Translations under genes and position numbers: made by a program
Assembly: GCA_020310875.1 (NCBI GenBank)
Contig: CM035435.1
Span: forward strand, 63,679,336-63,743,335
DNA length: 64,000 bases
From: Ceratopteris richardii
Lineage: Eukaryota > Streptophyta > Polypodiopsida > Polypodiales > Pteridaceae
Direction of reading: 5' to 3'
Shown here: positions 11,237-22,610 of the stretch, one piece after another
Layout: each line of letters begins with the position of its first letter
How positions within the stretch are numbered: position 1 is the stretch's first letter
The notes under the pieces: generated by a model
Databases searched by the model: none
The model's input: only the letters and a program-made list of their open reading frames with translations
What the model was told of the DNA's origin: nothing

Positions 11237-11616
11237 CTCTAGGAGTGTTGCACGACTTTTACAAGTTGAATTTGAATTCAAATGAAGGTGGGAATGGTTG
11301 TTGGAGGGAATCAATTCACTTTCCTACAATCTAGGAAAAGTGAAGATCTAGTTTGATCTACTTTTAGGTGATTGATTGCTTGATTGAATGCAACTCCGAT
11401 CACCACAAATTCGTGGGATTTGGGCTCTATCTTTCTACCTTTACATGTGTAAAGCTCAAGGCTTTTACAACGGTAAATGAACCATCAAAAATATCTCAAA
11501 AAAATACAATAAATGAGCATATGAAAGAGAACTCTCCAACGGATATTCTTTCGACGCTATAGCCTTTGATGTAGATCGAATCCACCTCAAGCATACTGTA
11601 AGCTTGATGTTCCAAC

Positions 11617-12145
11617 AGTGTTTCATGCATGGACCAAACATATTGAGGTGCATTATCACTATGTGAGAGAGCGCCTTCATGGAGGAGATATTGATTTGGT
11701 ATATGTGCCTACACAAGATAATGTGGCAGACATATTCAACAAAGCTCTTCCAAGAGAAAAGTTTGAAGCATTCTACAAAGCTTTAGGCTTATTACCTTGT
11801 GGGGGCTGATCTATCACTCCCTGTATGTGTTCACATCATTTGCTCTAGGGGGTTTTTTATACTTATGTGTTCCTTGAGTAGCGTTGATGTGAACCTTTTC
11901 CCTATACATGGGCACTTTTTACTCTAGTGTTGGCTAGAGGTTTTTTCCCCATGTTGCCACATACTTGATACACTCATATGTGGTGGTACTTTGTACTTAG
12001 GGATATTATTCAGCTCTTACTTCGGTTTAGATCATCGTCAATAGAGAGAGCTATTCTAGCCATACCTTCTTTGTGTGTCTTGCTGCATTTGTGCTCCTTG
12101 TGTATGCTTCTCGTGTGTCTCTCGCACTTCTACACATACCCAACA
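11617..12145 (+). mobile_element. Copia A2, right segment (RNase H end and 3' LTR)
   Basis: The first part encodes the conserved RNase H end: TKHIEVHYHYVRERL, then VPTQDNVADIFNKALPREKF. A purine run (CTAGGGGG) precedes the LTR, which spans about 11855-12145 and ends in CCCAACA. The LTR closely resembles the A1 LTRs at 34525-34816 and 45739-46029. Copia D sequence resumes right after it. Confidence 0.8.
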
Positions 12146-12150
12146 ATGAT

Positions 12151-12400
12151 AATAAAGAGGTAAGGTAACTCTGTATGCAATAACTCGACATGAAAGGTCT
12201 TGGTGTGTTGTATTACTTTTTGGGCAATGAGTTTATACATACATAAATTGGTATATGGCTCTCCCAAAGACAATATGCCATGAATATGCTACAAAAGTAC
12301 TTTATGGCTGATTGTGAGCCAATTTCTATGCCATTAGATTAGACTATGAAGTTGGATGCTACATTAGATGAAGGATTTCTCTTAATGTTTTTCTCTACAT
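12151..12400 (+). mobile_element. Copia relic D, reverse transcriptase segment
   Basis: Reads as the copia reverse-transcriptase thumb/connection: YYFLGNEFIHT, then LSQRQYAMNMLQK and ADCEPISMPLD. Family members normally carry YFLGIE and KYALDLL-type residues here. It lies directly after the A2 LTR and continues relic D from 4015-4620. Old and broken. Confidence 0.6.
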
Positions 12401-12974
12401 ACTAGAATCATACAACCTTTGAAGGTGGAGGTAGTTGTTGATCCAAAACTTGCCTTGTAGGCTCCTTATTGCCTTGATTATACATAGGTTGTCTATAGAG
12501 GTTCTTTATAGTATTGCTATTGATCTCTCAGAGGGTTTTCATATGCATATGTGGGAGGATAAATAGGCCTAGGTTGATACTATTGTCTTTGCTAATATTG
12601 TTATTGTTGGTATTGATGATGAGGTTGATCCCCATCACAGTGCTTCCATCTCTTAAGTGGTTGTGGTCACTAGCCATATGGTACATTACATTGATATTTT
12701 GCATGTTCCATCTCAATATTATTTGCTATCATGTCCGTAACTTTGTGCAATCAAAGATTTCATCAAACTAGAGGAAGCGTATGCTTCACTTTGAGTTTCG
12801 GATGGTGAAACTTGAATTCTATAGCTAAATTATCCTCTAAGTCCACACACTCTGTGGTACTTTTATTTAAGGTATTGAGCCTTCAAATGTATACTAATGA
12901 ATGTAACTGTGTATTAGTCAATCCCTCTAAGAATAGAGAAATCAAGTTCCTCTCTGGTGGACTTTCTTTGGGTT
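12401..12974 (-). mobile_element. Gypsy gag relic I, downstream segment
   Basis: On the minus strand, just outside C2, there are gag-like residues (PPERNLISLFLEGL) typical of the end of a Ty3/gypsy Retrotrans_gag domain. The matching upstream part lies on the other side of C2 (17762-18132). The rest of the segment is too decayed to read. Confidence 0.45.
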
Positions 12975-12979
12975 GACAT

Positions 12980-13210
12980 TGTTGATATATTTCGGTAGTG
13001 ATGTGTATAAACACACTTAGGACTGTTGAGGCACTTTTTTCCCTCTTTAGGAGGTTTTTTCCCTTGGCTTATATATATGCCTATAACCCTAACAAGTTAC
13101 TTATCATTGTACATTCTCTTGGTAATACATTCAATATTATGTGTTGTGCTCCAAGCTTCTTCTTCTTCCTTGTGCTATTTGCGTGCTTTTGTAGACATCA
13201 AACTCCAAAA
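12980..13210 (+). repeat. C2 5' LTR
   Basis: Starts TGTTGATATATTT and ends just before ATTAGTATCAAAG, a diverged tRNA-Met primer site. It holds the CTTCTTCTTCTTCC tract and a TATA-like box (about 13069-13079) common to the family C LTRs. Confidence 0.85.
13069..13079 (+). promoter_or_regulatory. TATA-like box of family C LTR
   Basis: TTATATATATG about 90 bases into the LTR. The same position is TATA-like in the other family C LTRs. Confidence 0.45.
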
Positions 13211-13566
13211 ATTAGTATCAAAGCAAGTTGCCTCTTCATCTAGGGCATTGTTGACACCCCTCAGGTCACATTCTCACAATCGCATGAAAATTGGTGAGCA
13301 TACTTAGGGTGATTAGCAGTTCAAAACTCTTTTGCGTTGTGTTGTCAAAATCATGATATGATCTCGTTTTGGGCTTTGAACGCACTATCATAGTGCCCGT
13401 GCAGACAATGTCATCTTTTTTTGTCAAACATATATACAAGTTTTGGTTTGACAATACAAGCATCTCAAAGTCTGCTACATGTTTAGCAAAACTTGATAGG
13501 GTAGTTATATTCAACTTTTTGGGATACACTCATTTTTCTACATCATGCTATTTTAGTCACTGGCCA

Positions 13567-14510
13567 TGGCTGAAAGTAGTGATGTATTCCATATGTTGGT
13601 TGTTGAGGATAAGTTGGATGGTACCAATTACAAATTATGGGCATATATGATGTGTCATGTATTGGTTGCAAAAGGACTCTAGAATAATGTGTAGGGTGTT
13701 GAAAAACATCCTACTACACCTGCAAATACAGTTATTGAAGGTGATGCGGATGATGTTGAAGATGTTGATCTTTTGTTCTTGTTCGTGCTCGGTTCCTGCT
13801 GCACTTACTATAGATCAACTTTATTGGGATGGCACAGATGCTTAGGCACATGCATTGATAGCCTTGTCTATCAAACATGCCACTATTCCTCACATTCACT
13901 CTTGCAAAACAACAAAGGATGCTTAGGATACATTTACCACTATATACTAGGCAAGAAATGAGGCTCGTGCTACTTACCTCTAAAAATAGTTAGAGAGGGA
14001 GCACATGAATGAAGAAGATTCCAAAGATCAAAGATTTGAAGGAGCAGTTAATTTTTGATGATGAAGTCTTGCCAGACAGGTCACTTGTGCAGACAATTCT
14101 GAACGGTCTTCCAGATTCATATTAGAGTTTTGCTTCTACTCTTTGATTTATGATGAAGGGAAATCTAAATGCCTTAACATTCGAGGAGTTAGTCTCTATT
14201 ATGTTGCAAGAAGATCAATCTAGGCAGAATAGTCCGTTATGTTGTAGATGAAGATTTCCTGGCTAGTTAGAAGGGCAAAGGTAAATGGAGCACATCTACT
14301 AGTAAGAAAAATATGCTAAATTCTACACAATCAAAGAAGGATGACAAAAACGAGAAGAAAACAGAAAAGCAAAAATTGTTTTGCAAATATTGTAAAGGAA
14401 ATGATCATGTCATAAAGATTTGTCCCAAAAATCACTACAAAAGATGCAAGGAAGAAAGATGTTGGAATGGTTGTTGCAGAGGCCTCTACACCCAAAATAG
14501 AGTCTATTAA
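13567..14510 (+). pseudogene. C2 gag region
   Basis: Begins with MAESSDVFHML and DKLDGTNY, the family C gag start. A zinc knuckle of form CKYCKGNDHVIKIC lies near 14380-14425 within the longest open piece. In the family this protein forms the particle and binds RNA. Fossil. Confidence 0.7.
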
Positions 14511-14559
14511 TCTTGTGCAGAATGAAGAATGCACATTTACTACTGTTTGCAGTTATGAC

Positions 14560-15760
14560 CCATCTTCTCATGAACAATGTATGTCTGCAGTAGACTCAGA
14601 TGCTCGGTGCTTTGATAGTGGGGCAACCAAATATATTACATTGCATCACAATTTCTTCACTTCACTTGAGTCTACCCCTACAGGGAATATTGTCACATGT
14701 GCAAACAACTCCTCTTATCATATCATGGGTGTTTGTAAGATCATTATGACTATTACTAATGGTTCTTCTTTTGCATTTTTGGATGCTTTATTTGTGCCAA
14801 GGATCAAGAAAAATCTATTATCAATTTTAGCATTAACCAAGATTGGCTTGGTTTTTAAAAGTTGTGGATGACAAATGTACAGTTGATGAACTGTCAAATG
14901 ACAACGTCATTATTGCTTCTGGCATTTTATGTTGTGGGGTGTATAAGCTCATAGATTATGCAAAGTCAGTGATTAATTCAACATGTGTAGTTCAAGATTC
15001 TCAGGCTATGTCAGATATAAAGCTTTGGTATCCATGCTTTGTTCATCTGAATTTTGCTAGTTTGCTATGCCTGTAGAAATCTTAAATGTTGTCCTCTCTG
15101 CCTAAACTTGAGGAACCTGGTAAACATGTCTATGGAGGCTGTATTTTTGGAAAAGTGCAGCATTCCTCCTTCCCAAAAGATGGTTCAACATGAGCTACTA
15201 AAAAATTGCAGCTTGTTCACAATGATGTTTGTGGTCCTATGCAAACACTTTCTTTTGGGAACTACCTTTAACTCGTGACTTTCATTGATGATTTTTCTAG
15301 GAATGCATGGGTATATCCATTGGAAGCAGAGTCCAAAGTGTTTATGTGCTTCAAACAATTTCTGGTTTTGGCTGAGAATTTGTTCGCATGTAAAATGTGC
15401 ACCCTTTGTTCTCATCAAGGGGGGGGTATATGTCTTCTAATTTTAATGCATTTTTGCTTGAATCTGGGATAAAAAACATCAATGTATAGTGCCATATACA
15501 CCTGAACAAAATGGATTTGCTGAAAGGAAGAATAGGTCACTCATGGAGATGGCAAGGTGTATGGTCAAGAGTTAGGCTTTACCACATAGTTTTTGTCATG
15601 AGGATGTTATGTGTGCGACATATGTACTTAACAAGTGGCCCACTAAAGCATTGCAGTCTATCACCTTGTATGAGGCTTGTCATGGTTGCAAGCCATCTGT
15701 TGCTCATCTTCGTGTCTTTGGTTGTTTGGCATATGCATTGATGCCTCATCAAGCACTGAA
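14560..15760 (+). pseudogene. C2 protease and integrase region
   Basis: CFDSGATKYIT at about 14608 is the aspartic protease motif. WYPCFVHLNFASLL and the Cys-containing pre-integrase part follow. The integrase core shows FIDDFSRNAWVY and TPEQNGFAERKNR-type residues, then the ITLYEACHGCKPSVAH linker. Fossil. Confidence 0.7.
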
Positions 15761-16330
15761 ATGTATTTTTGTTGGGTATAGTTATAAAAGCAAAGGCTAT
15801 CATCTGTATCATCCAGAGAAGAAACACATTTTGGTTAGCCATGATGTTTTTGTGGAAGATGCAATTCAGCCATTACTTTCATGTACTAAAGAGACATCAC
15901 GTAGCTCCAAAGATGTGTATGATACTTTGCTCACTCTTTTTATAGGTGGAAAATCTAATGCTAGTTCAAATGAGGTAATTTCTCAGCCTTTATAGGTTTG
16001 ACATGATGATGCAGATCATTTCATTTTGGATGCAAATTTACATGATGCACTTGTTGATGATAGGCTTGATATAGAGGAGGTAAAAACTATGCCTAAATGG
16101 TTGGTGCAGACTTTGCTAGATAGTAAATTAGATGCACCTTTGTCATATGGTACTCGTTCAGGCTCTCATAGTGTTTGTTTTGCATCAAATTTCTATGGTA
16201 TGGCTACCTCTAGTCTTTGTGATGAAAATGAGCCTATTTCTTTTGATGAAGCACAAAATTCAAAAAATTAGATGGTTACTATACAATCACAATATGATGT
16301 TATTATATATGTTTTGAGCCTCGTGGTTTT

Positions 16331-16810
16331 GTGCAAAAAGGGCATGAAAACAAAGTGTGCAAGTTGAAAAAGGCATTATATGGTTTGAAGCAAGCACCAC
16401 GTGCTTGGTATGACAAAATATATGCCTACTTGATTGCACATGGTTTCGAGAATAGTCCAACTAAGAGCACCTTATATATCAAGCATGAAAATGATGTGCT
16501 TCTGATCATTTTTGTTTATGTTGATGACATGCTTCTCAATGGTCCTAATGAGAAGCATGTTGCTGATTTTAAGCCTGAGTTGCATGCCTCATTTGAGATG
16601 TCAAATTTGGGGCATTTGAATCATTATTTAGGCATTCAATTTATGCAAGTTGATGGCGAGATAGTTTTCTATCAAACAAAATTGATTGAAACATTATTGC
16701 AACATTTTGGCCTTGAAGATTGCAAACATATTGCCACTCCTATGGAGATAGGTTTACGATTGAGTCTTCATGATGTTGGTGATGCATTTGATGTTGTTCT
16801 CTACCAGTAG
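16331..16810 (+). pseudogene. C2 reverse transcriptase region
   Basis: A clear piece of copia reverse transcriptase: LKKALYGLKQAPRAWYDK, the catalytic YVDDML, NHYLGIQFM and LLQHFGLEDCKHIATPME. Fossil part of C2. Confidence 0.85.
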
Positions 16811-16822
16811 GTTGTTGGATGC

Positions 16823-17431
16823 TTGATTTACTTACGCATAACTTGGTCTGATATTCAGTTTACTATCTCTCAGATGAGCATGTTTATGCGTTTCCCAAGT
16901 GTCACGCATTGGCAGGCAGTTAAGAAAATCTTTCGCTACTTGAGTGGTACCCTACGACTTGGATTGTTTTATCCCAAGGGGGGATCACTATCACTAGATT
17001 TACATGCTTTTTCTGACCCTCATTCGGTTGGTTTCTTTGACACTCATGTGTCCACCAGTGGTTTTTGCTTCATGCTTGGTAGCTCATGCATATCTTGGTT
17101 GAGCAAGAAGCAACCTACTCTGGCCACTTCTAGTTGTGGTACTGAGTATAGGGAAGCTTTCATAGCGATTGTTGAGTGTGTGTGGCTCAAAATCCTTTTG
17201 GTTGATTTGGGTGTTATTCAATCTTCTAGCACCACCATTTTCACTGATAGTCAAAGTGCATTGGGAGGTGCAACGAACCCTCTGTTCCATGCTCTCACTA
17301 AGCATATTGAGGTGCACTATCATTATGTCAGGGAGAGGTTCTCTGCTGGAGAGATCAACTTGGCATATGTGTACACACAAGAAAACGTTGCATACCTTTT
17401 TCATAAAGGCTCTACTGAGGGAGAAGTTTGA
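16823..17431 (+). pseudogene. C2 RNase H region
   Basis: Copia RNase H: the HAFSDPHSVG block (usually SDADWAG), SWLSKKQPT, SSCGTEYREA, FTDSQSALG and TKHIEVHYHYVRER. It removes RNA from the RNA-DNA hybrid in living relatives. Fossil. Confidence 0.8.
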
Positions 17432-17547
17432 AGCTTTCCACAAATCTTTGGGCTTACTTCTTTTTGTGGATTGATTCCACGTAGCTTGGCACTTCCTTAT
17501 ACATGCATGCTAGCTCCTTGTTCACCGCATCACTCCAAGGGGGGATT

Positions 17548-17756
17548 TGTTGATATATTTTGGTAGTGATTTGTGTGAACACACTAGGACCATCAGGGCA
17601 CGTTTTTCCCCGACTTATATATACGCCTATAACCCTAATGGGTTACTTATCTTTGTACATTCTCTTGGTAATACATTCAATATTGTGTGTTGTGCTCCAA
17701 GCTTCTTCTTCTTCATTGTGTTGTTCACGTGCTTCTGCAAACATCAAACTCCAATA
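17548..17756 (+). repeat. C2 3' LTR
   Basis: Starts TGTTGATATATTTTGG after the purine run CAAGGGGGGATT. It is about 20 bp shorter than the 5' LTR and followed by the GACAT duplication. Confidence 0.85.
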
Positions 17757-17761
17757 GACAT

Positions 17762-18970
17762 TTGTCTACATAGTGCTTGAAGTGCCTTGTTGCTACTTAC
17801 ATAAATTCATGAATGGCTTGCGTGAAGCTATAGATTAGAGAAGTTGAATCATGCTTAAGTCCTCATTTAGAAAATTATCCATTGAAATCTTCCACAAGAG
17901 CTTCCAAGTTTTTGAACATACCTGTTGTCAATGGTGGGAACCATGACAAGGTGATTCCGATAAGAGTTAATCCAAATTTCTCATATTGAGTGAAAAATGC
18001 AATGACTTGTTTAGCTCTCAAGACTTTCTTGAACTCAACTGCATGATCATAAGGATCAGTAGACCTATTATAATAATTCTTCATGCACTTTGCCACTTGG
18101 GATGGTCGAAGGCCACATCCTTTGTCTTGCACTCTAATAATTGGGTTTACTAATTCAAGAGTAACATGCTCAAAGGTTGGTGCTTCAGGATCATACTGTT
18201 ACTGTTGTGTCACTCTCATTTGAACTCTATTTAGAAGTGCCTTTAGAAATTGAGAATTGACTTCCCCATCAATATTGTCTAAAGGAAGTTCAAAAAGGTT
18301 GTTACTTACTATAGGCCTGGACATGTGGTTTGCCTATTGGATCATTCATGTCCTGGATTTTTTCCCAATGACTAAGGATTAGGTCTTGCAAAAGACCATT
18401 TGGTTCCATGACTTCTAAGTAAGAGTTGCCTGCCTTGTGTCTAATTTCAGGCAATCAAGTAGGAGCATACTGTTTATGGTACACATGGAAAAGGAGTATG
18501 CATTATTTATCCAATATATCTTTTGCATAAAACTTTCCATATAGATGGCCTTCCATGAACGTTTGGTTTTTACTAAATGGATTATGATGATGCCCGCAAC
18601 TACCATTCCTTTTGGTGGTGTAAGTGGAATTTGAGGTACGTTATGATTATCCATGCTAGCCAAGATGACTATCTCTCCTTTATGGTTTGTATACTCAAGA
18701 TTGGAAATGAGTAAGTAGACATTCCCTTGTTTATCTTTGTATTGATAAGTGAAAAACTTAATTATTGGGTGTGGATCAATTCTTAAACAAGTAGGTTTTT
18801 AAGCCTAACCACTTGTTGGTTGACTCCATTTAGATATATGCCTATCCTATGGGCATTGAACTTCTGGAATTTTAGAATGGCTTGATAGTCTCTAATTGAT
18901 GGTCTTGCCATGTTAGGATTCATGGGGTTTGTGTGCTTATCATCCAAAGCCACCAATGATCCCAATTTAA
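17762..18970 (-). mobile_element. Gypsy gag relic I, upstream segment
   Basis: The minus-strand piece at 17875-18132 carries STDPYDHAVEFKKV, then GLTLIGITLSWF and FKNLEALVEDFN, which match the layout of the Ty3/gypsy Retrotrans_gag domain (DP-DH block, GPA-LSWF-type block, F-L-F block). Further minus-strand frames at 18415-18663 and 18783-18965 lie upstream in the same orientation and may be its N-terminal region. C2 is inserted at the left end. No LTR could be assigned. Old and broken. Confidence 0.55.
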
Positions 18971-20751
18971 TTCAAGATCACTACTTGATGAAGTCATTTG
19001 AATTCAAATTCAAAACTACCTCCAAAAGTAGCTATAAAAGGAGCAAGAAGGAAGTCGCCAAGGAGTGCTTGATTCGTGGCCATTTCATGCCCATTTGTAG
19101 AGATTGAAGAGCTTACTCCATAGCTCTATCATTCTACTTTCATTGTGCAAGTACTCATTGCCAATAAGGTTGTAATTATATGTGAATCTATACATTCATC
19201 ATTTACTTCTTCTCTGATTTGTTCTTTGCTATACTCACTCAGAACAGTAAACTTCAGAAGCTCATATCTCGGGCTATACGTAACCTTTTTCAGAGTTTTA
19301 AAGTGCATTGGATATCTTTTTAAGTCTAGTTTATGATCACAAAATTTCATCTCCATTGATTACCATTTTTGAGAAACCTATATTTTACTTCTCACTAGTC
19401 TATCTCTACAGAGCCCAAAAATGGTAGGAGTGTTCCAGATTTTGCTAAAACTTTTTCTAAGTGCTCAGTTGATGAATTGAAGTGTTTGGATTGGGAAGCT
19501 TGCTAAGTCTATTTGCTATGTCCAAAAGGAATTTTTCTAATACCTACCAGGTTGAGAGCACTATTCATTTTTTCCAGCAGGTGTATGTACAAAAATAGCA
19601 AGTTTTGGGAGCTAGTCATTTTGTAACTAGTCTGTCTTGACTCAAACTTTTGAGATACTTGTTCCAAAGCACTGGGGTAATTTTTGTGTGGATTTAGGAA
19701 GCTCAAAGGGTCTACTAATCAATTCTAAAGTCTCAATTGGCTACTGTGAATCTGTTTGTAGTAGCACCAATTCATCTTCAGGTTGCATCCACCATATCTC
19801 TCTAGAGTCCTCAACAATGATCCTTCCTCAAATGCACTCTGAGGTGCTTCTATTTTGGTCGAATATCTTTGAGGCTATCGAGTGACTATCTTGTGTTGTT
19901 CCTTATACTGCTTGACCCAAGTATATGCATGCTGAGAAATCCTACATTAGTGCCATGCTAAGTGTCCTTCAGCATGCTAAGTGATGCTTGATGTGCTAGC
20001 CAATGTGCAGAGCTATCTTGGGAGCCATGTGATTTGGTATCTCACAGTTAGAAGACCTACTAAACAATAATAACCATGACTCTTGATGCTTGATACTCTT
20101 CAAGGAGAGCTTCAAGAATGCACCTAATTGATTAATCACCCAATCAACAGCTCCAAATGGTGTTTCTCTTCTTGCTACTTGATGTTGATGCCTTGCTATC
20201 GGTGCCCTATGCAAAGCTTGGTTTTTTCTTTGCATTCTTCAAAACTAACCTGTATGATTATCCCTAAGTGATGTTGGTGATTTTTGATCCTCTCAAAAGC
20301 TCATGAGTTTTCTTGATAGTCATGATCCAACTGCCATTTAGGATTTAAAACATGATGTTTGATATTCTAATCCTAAGAGATATATTGAGTGATGCTTACC
20401 CATTGTGCTTTGAAGAGAACTTGAATAGTTCGCTCTCAAAGTTGATCCCATCAAGCTCTCAGTCCTGGAAAAGAGATTTATGAGATTTTTCTTCAAGGAA
20501 AGAGGTGAAGGACCTTAGATAAGAAGATCCTCTAACATAGATGCTCTAGATGTGCCCAAAGAGGTCTCCTCCCCTTATAGGTGTGTTTCCACAAATGATT
20601 TTCATTCCTCTTGACCTAGTGCAAGGTGACCCTTTTTCTAATCCTTCATCGACTCACACTTACTTGTAGTGTTGATGGGTGTAGAGCAACGTGCATGTCA
20701 ATTGATGGGTGGGTAAAATTTGCAAAAAATGGTGATGCTTGAAATCATGAA
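18971..20751. other. Unresolved, partly LTR-like DNA
   Basis: No gene recognised. A TATA-like GCTATAAAAGGAGC lies at about 19031. The word ACAAAAATAGCAAGTT near 19590 is also found in the B LTRs (about 36665 and 42145), so part of 18990-19880 may be a diverged LTR of a B-like family on the plus strand. From 19900 to 20640 I see nothing identifiable. Confidence 0.25.
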
Positions 20752-21300
20752 ACTTGATCAGACGACACCTGAGAAAAGGATACCTAACATTATCATGACA
20801 CTTGCTCCATGGCACCTACTAGATGTCATGATATTTGGTAAGTGTCATGGATGCCTGAAGCTCATGATACTTGGTGGTATCATGACACTTGGTTTGTGAC
20901 ACATGAAACTCAACACCTATGACGTGTCAATGCTACTTGTCCTCATGACACACAATATTCAACACCTAAGAGGTGTTGATGATATCTACTTTCACAATAC
21001 CAATTCCTCATGGCACATGACACACTACACATAATGTATGATACATGACACCTAAGCCTAATGATACAAAATACCTATGAAAACGATACATGATCCTTGA
21101 CACACAATAGGCAACACATGATAGATGACCAGTGGCACACAATAGGTGGAAAAAAATGCCTAAGTGTTGATGACACTTGTCATGGGTTGGCGATACCACA
21201 ACACTAGTGGAGTGTTGATGATACTTGGAAATGACACTATGATGTAGTGATACCATTCAAGTGTCATGATACCTATAAGGTGTTGATGAAAATGCTATAG
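20752..21300. repeat. Degenerate repeat built on TGACAC/TGATAC words
   Basis: About 550 bases are dominated by variants of CATGACACTTG, TGATACTTGG, ACACCTAAGAGGTGTTGATG and ACACATGACAC in both orientations. There is no fixed period. The reverse complements (GTGTCATG) alternate with direct words, so the region could fold into many short stems. No coding frame of note. Confidence 0.55.
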
Positions 21301-21399
21301 TCTCAACATGTGGCCATCATGCAATACTCATTCCCATTACCATTGGATACCTTAGGATATCTCATGAGCTAGGGACCTTGGCTTTGCTTACAACTTGTC

Positions 21400-22610
21400 C
21401 CACACACATGTAATGATCTCTATAGACCAATGTATAGCATAGTAAATGGGTATCTCCCATAGCTTTTGTTCCTAAGAAGAATGGAAAACTAAGATTATGC
21501 ATGAACTTGAAAAAGTTAATTGGACGATCAGGGATAGCTATCCATTTCCAATCATTGATCATCTCTTGGAAAGAGTAGTAGGCAAGTGCGTAGCTTTCTT
21601 GATAGATTTTCTAGTTGTAATAAAGCTGCAATTGCACCATAAGACCAATTTAAGAATACCTTTGCTATTGAGTAGGAAATTTGTGGGTTTAAAGTGATGC
21701 CACTTGGATTGACAAATGACCATGTGACTTTATAGAGTTTGATGTGTCATTTCTTCAAATAATTTCTACTAAATAATTATATGGATTTGTCTTATGTGCA
21801 TATTAGCAAAATGATCTTAGTGCATACTAAACGAATTGTCTTCATGGTTAGACAATGAAATATTTTTAGACACATAGTCTCCAAACATGGCATATCCACC
21901 AATGAAGATAAGGTCAAAGCTCGAGTATTTTTTCCAAAGCCAAAGAATGTGAATGAAGTGCAAGCTTTGATGAGACACTCTATTTATTATTGTAGACTTA
22001 CCCATATTTAGAATATGGTTGAATATGCCCTATATGCTTTGATCACTAATTTTGAATGGATGAAAGAGGTTGATACGTTTTGAAGAGCCTAAGCATCGAT
22101 TAGTCACAATGAAAGCTTTAAAATTAAATAATTTAAATTAATCTTCCACATAAATGTTGGTGCATCCAACTATGCCATAGGTTGTATCTTAACTCAATCA
22201 ATTGATGAAGGAAATTTTGATTTTCCGATTGTGTTTTCAAGTAGAAACTTAGCAATGTGGAGAGGAATTACACAACCACAAAATAAGAAGGCCTAGGAAT
22301 GATCTATGTGGTAAAGAAACTTAGGAATTATTTATTGGAAAACAAATTTAAATTCTTGTTTAAGCATGAAACCCTTCTCTATTTAGTGGACAAACAGTAC
22401 TAGAATATTGGTTTGATGGTTTCTTCTATTGATGAAGTTTGAATTTGAGGTAGTAGTAAAAAATGTTGCACACATGTTTGAGTAGATCAGCTTTCTAGAT
22501 TAACAAATGTTAAACCATCATAGGGGATTTTATATGATTTACCATATGCCTATTTTTTCAATTTAAAAGTGGTTCATGCATTGAGTTGACTTATTGTCCA
22601 TTGAACCATT
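21400..22610 (+). mobile_element. Gypsy relic J, reverse transcriptase and RNase H
   Basis: Plus-strand Ty3/gypsy pol fossil. Order seen: VPKKNGKLRLCMN and YPFPIIDHLLE (reverse transcriptase fingers, about 21466-21560), FKVMPLGLTND (palm, about 21690), KVKARVFFPKPKNVNEVQAL (end of reverse transcriptase, about 21910-21970), and RNase H residues NVGASNYAIGCIL and VFSSRNL near 22150-22250, with a FEFEVVVKNVAH block at about 22440. Many breaks. No LTRs or integrase could be attached. Confidence 0.75.

Larger units (their letters stand above)
6303..11616 (-). mobile_element. Copia B', truncated, with 5' LTR split by T2
   Basis: Minus-strand Ty1/copia of the same family as B by protein similarity across gag, integrase and reverse transcriptase. 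Parts in element order: 5' LTR 9638-11616 (including 899 bp of T2), primer-binding site 9624-9637, gag about 8770-9615, protease near 8530-8570, integrase about 7400-8300, reverse transcriptase about 6303-6960. RNase H and the 3' LTR are absent, so the element is not whole. Outside the LTR at 11617 the sequence is A-family RNase H, which puts B' inside A2. Coding parts remain fairly open, with few breaks. Confidence 0.85.
9638..11616 (-). repeat. B' 5' LTR, interrupted by T2
   Basis: On the minus strand it starts TGTTGGAAC and ends TTTCA next to the primer-binding site. Net length without T2 is about 1.08 kb, close to the 1.27-kb LTR of B, although the sequences have drifted far apart. A minus-strand TATA-like box is at 11227-11236. 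Confidence 0.75.
12980..17756 (+). mobile_element. Copia C2, structurally complete but broken
   Basis: Ty1/copia element of 4,777 bp flanked by the 5-bp duplication GACAT (12975-12979 and 17757-17761). Parts: 5' LTR 12980-13210, tRNA-Met-like primer site from 13211, gag from about 13567, zinc knuckle near 14375-14430, protease near 14608, integrase about 15000-15750, reverse transcriptase about 16330-16830, RNase H about 16830-17430, purine tract 17536-17547, 3' LTR 17548-17756. By eye the LTRs differ at roughly 13-15% of positions, making it one of the older datable copies. There are ten or more breaks. Confidence 0.9.

Noticed and set aside
20752-21300. CRISPR-like array
   Set aside because: Units have no constant repeat length or spacer, and the context is plant retrotransposon DNA.
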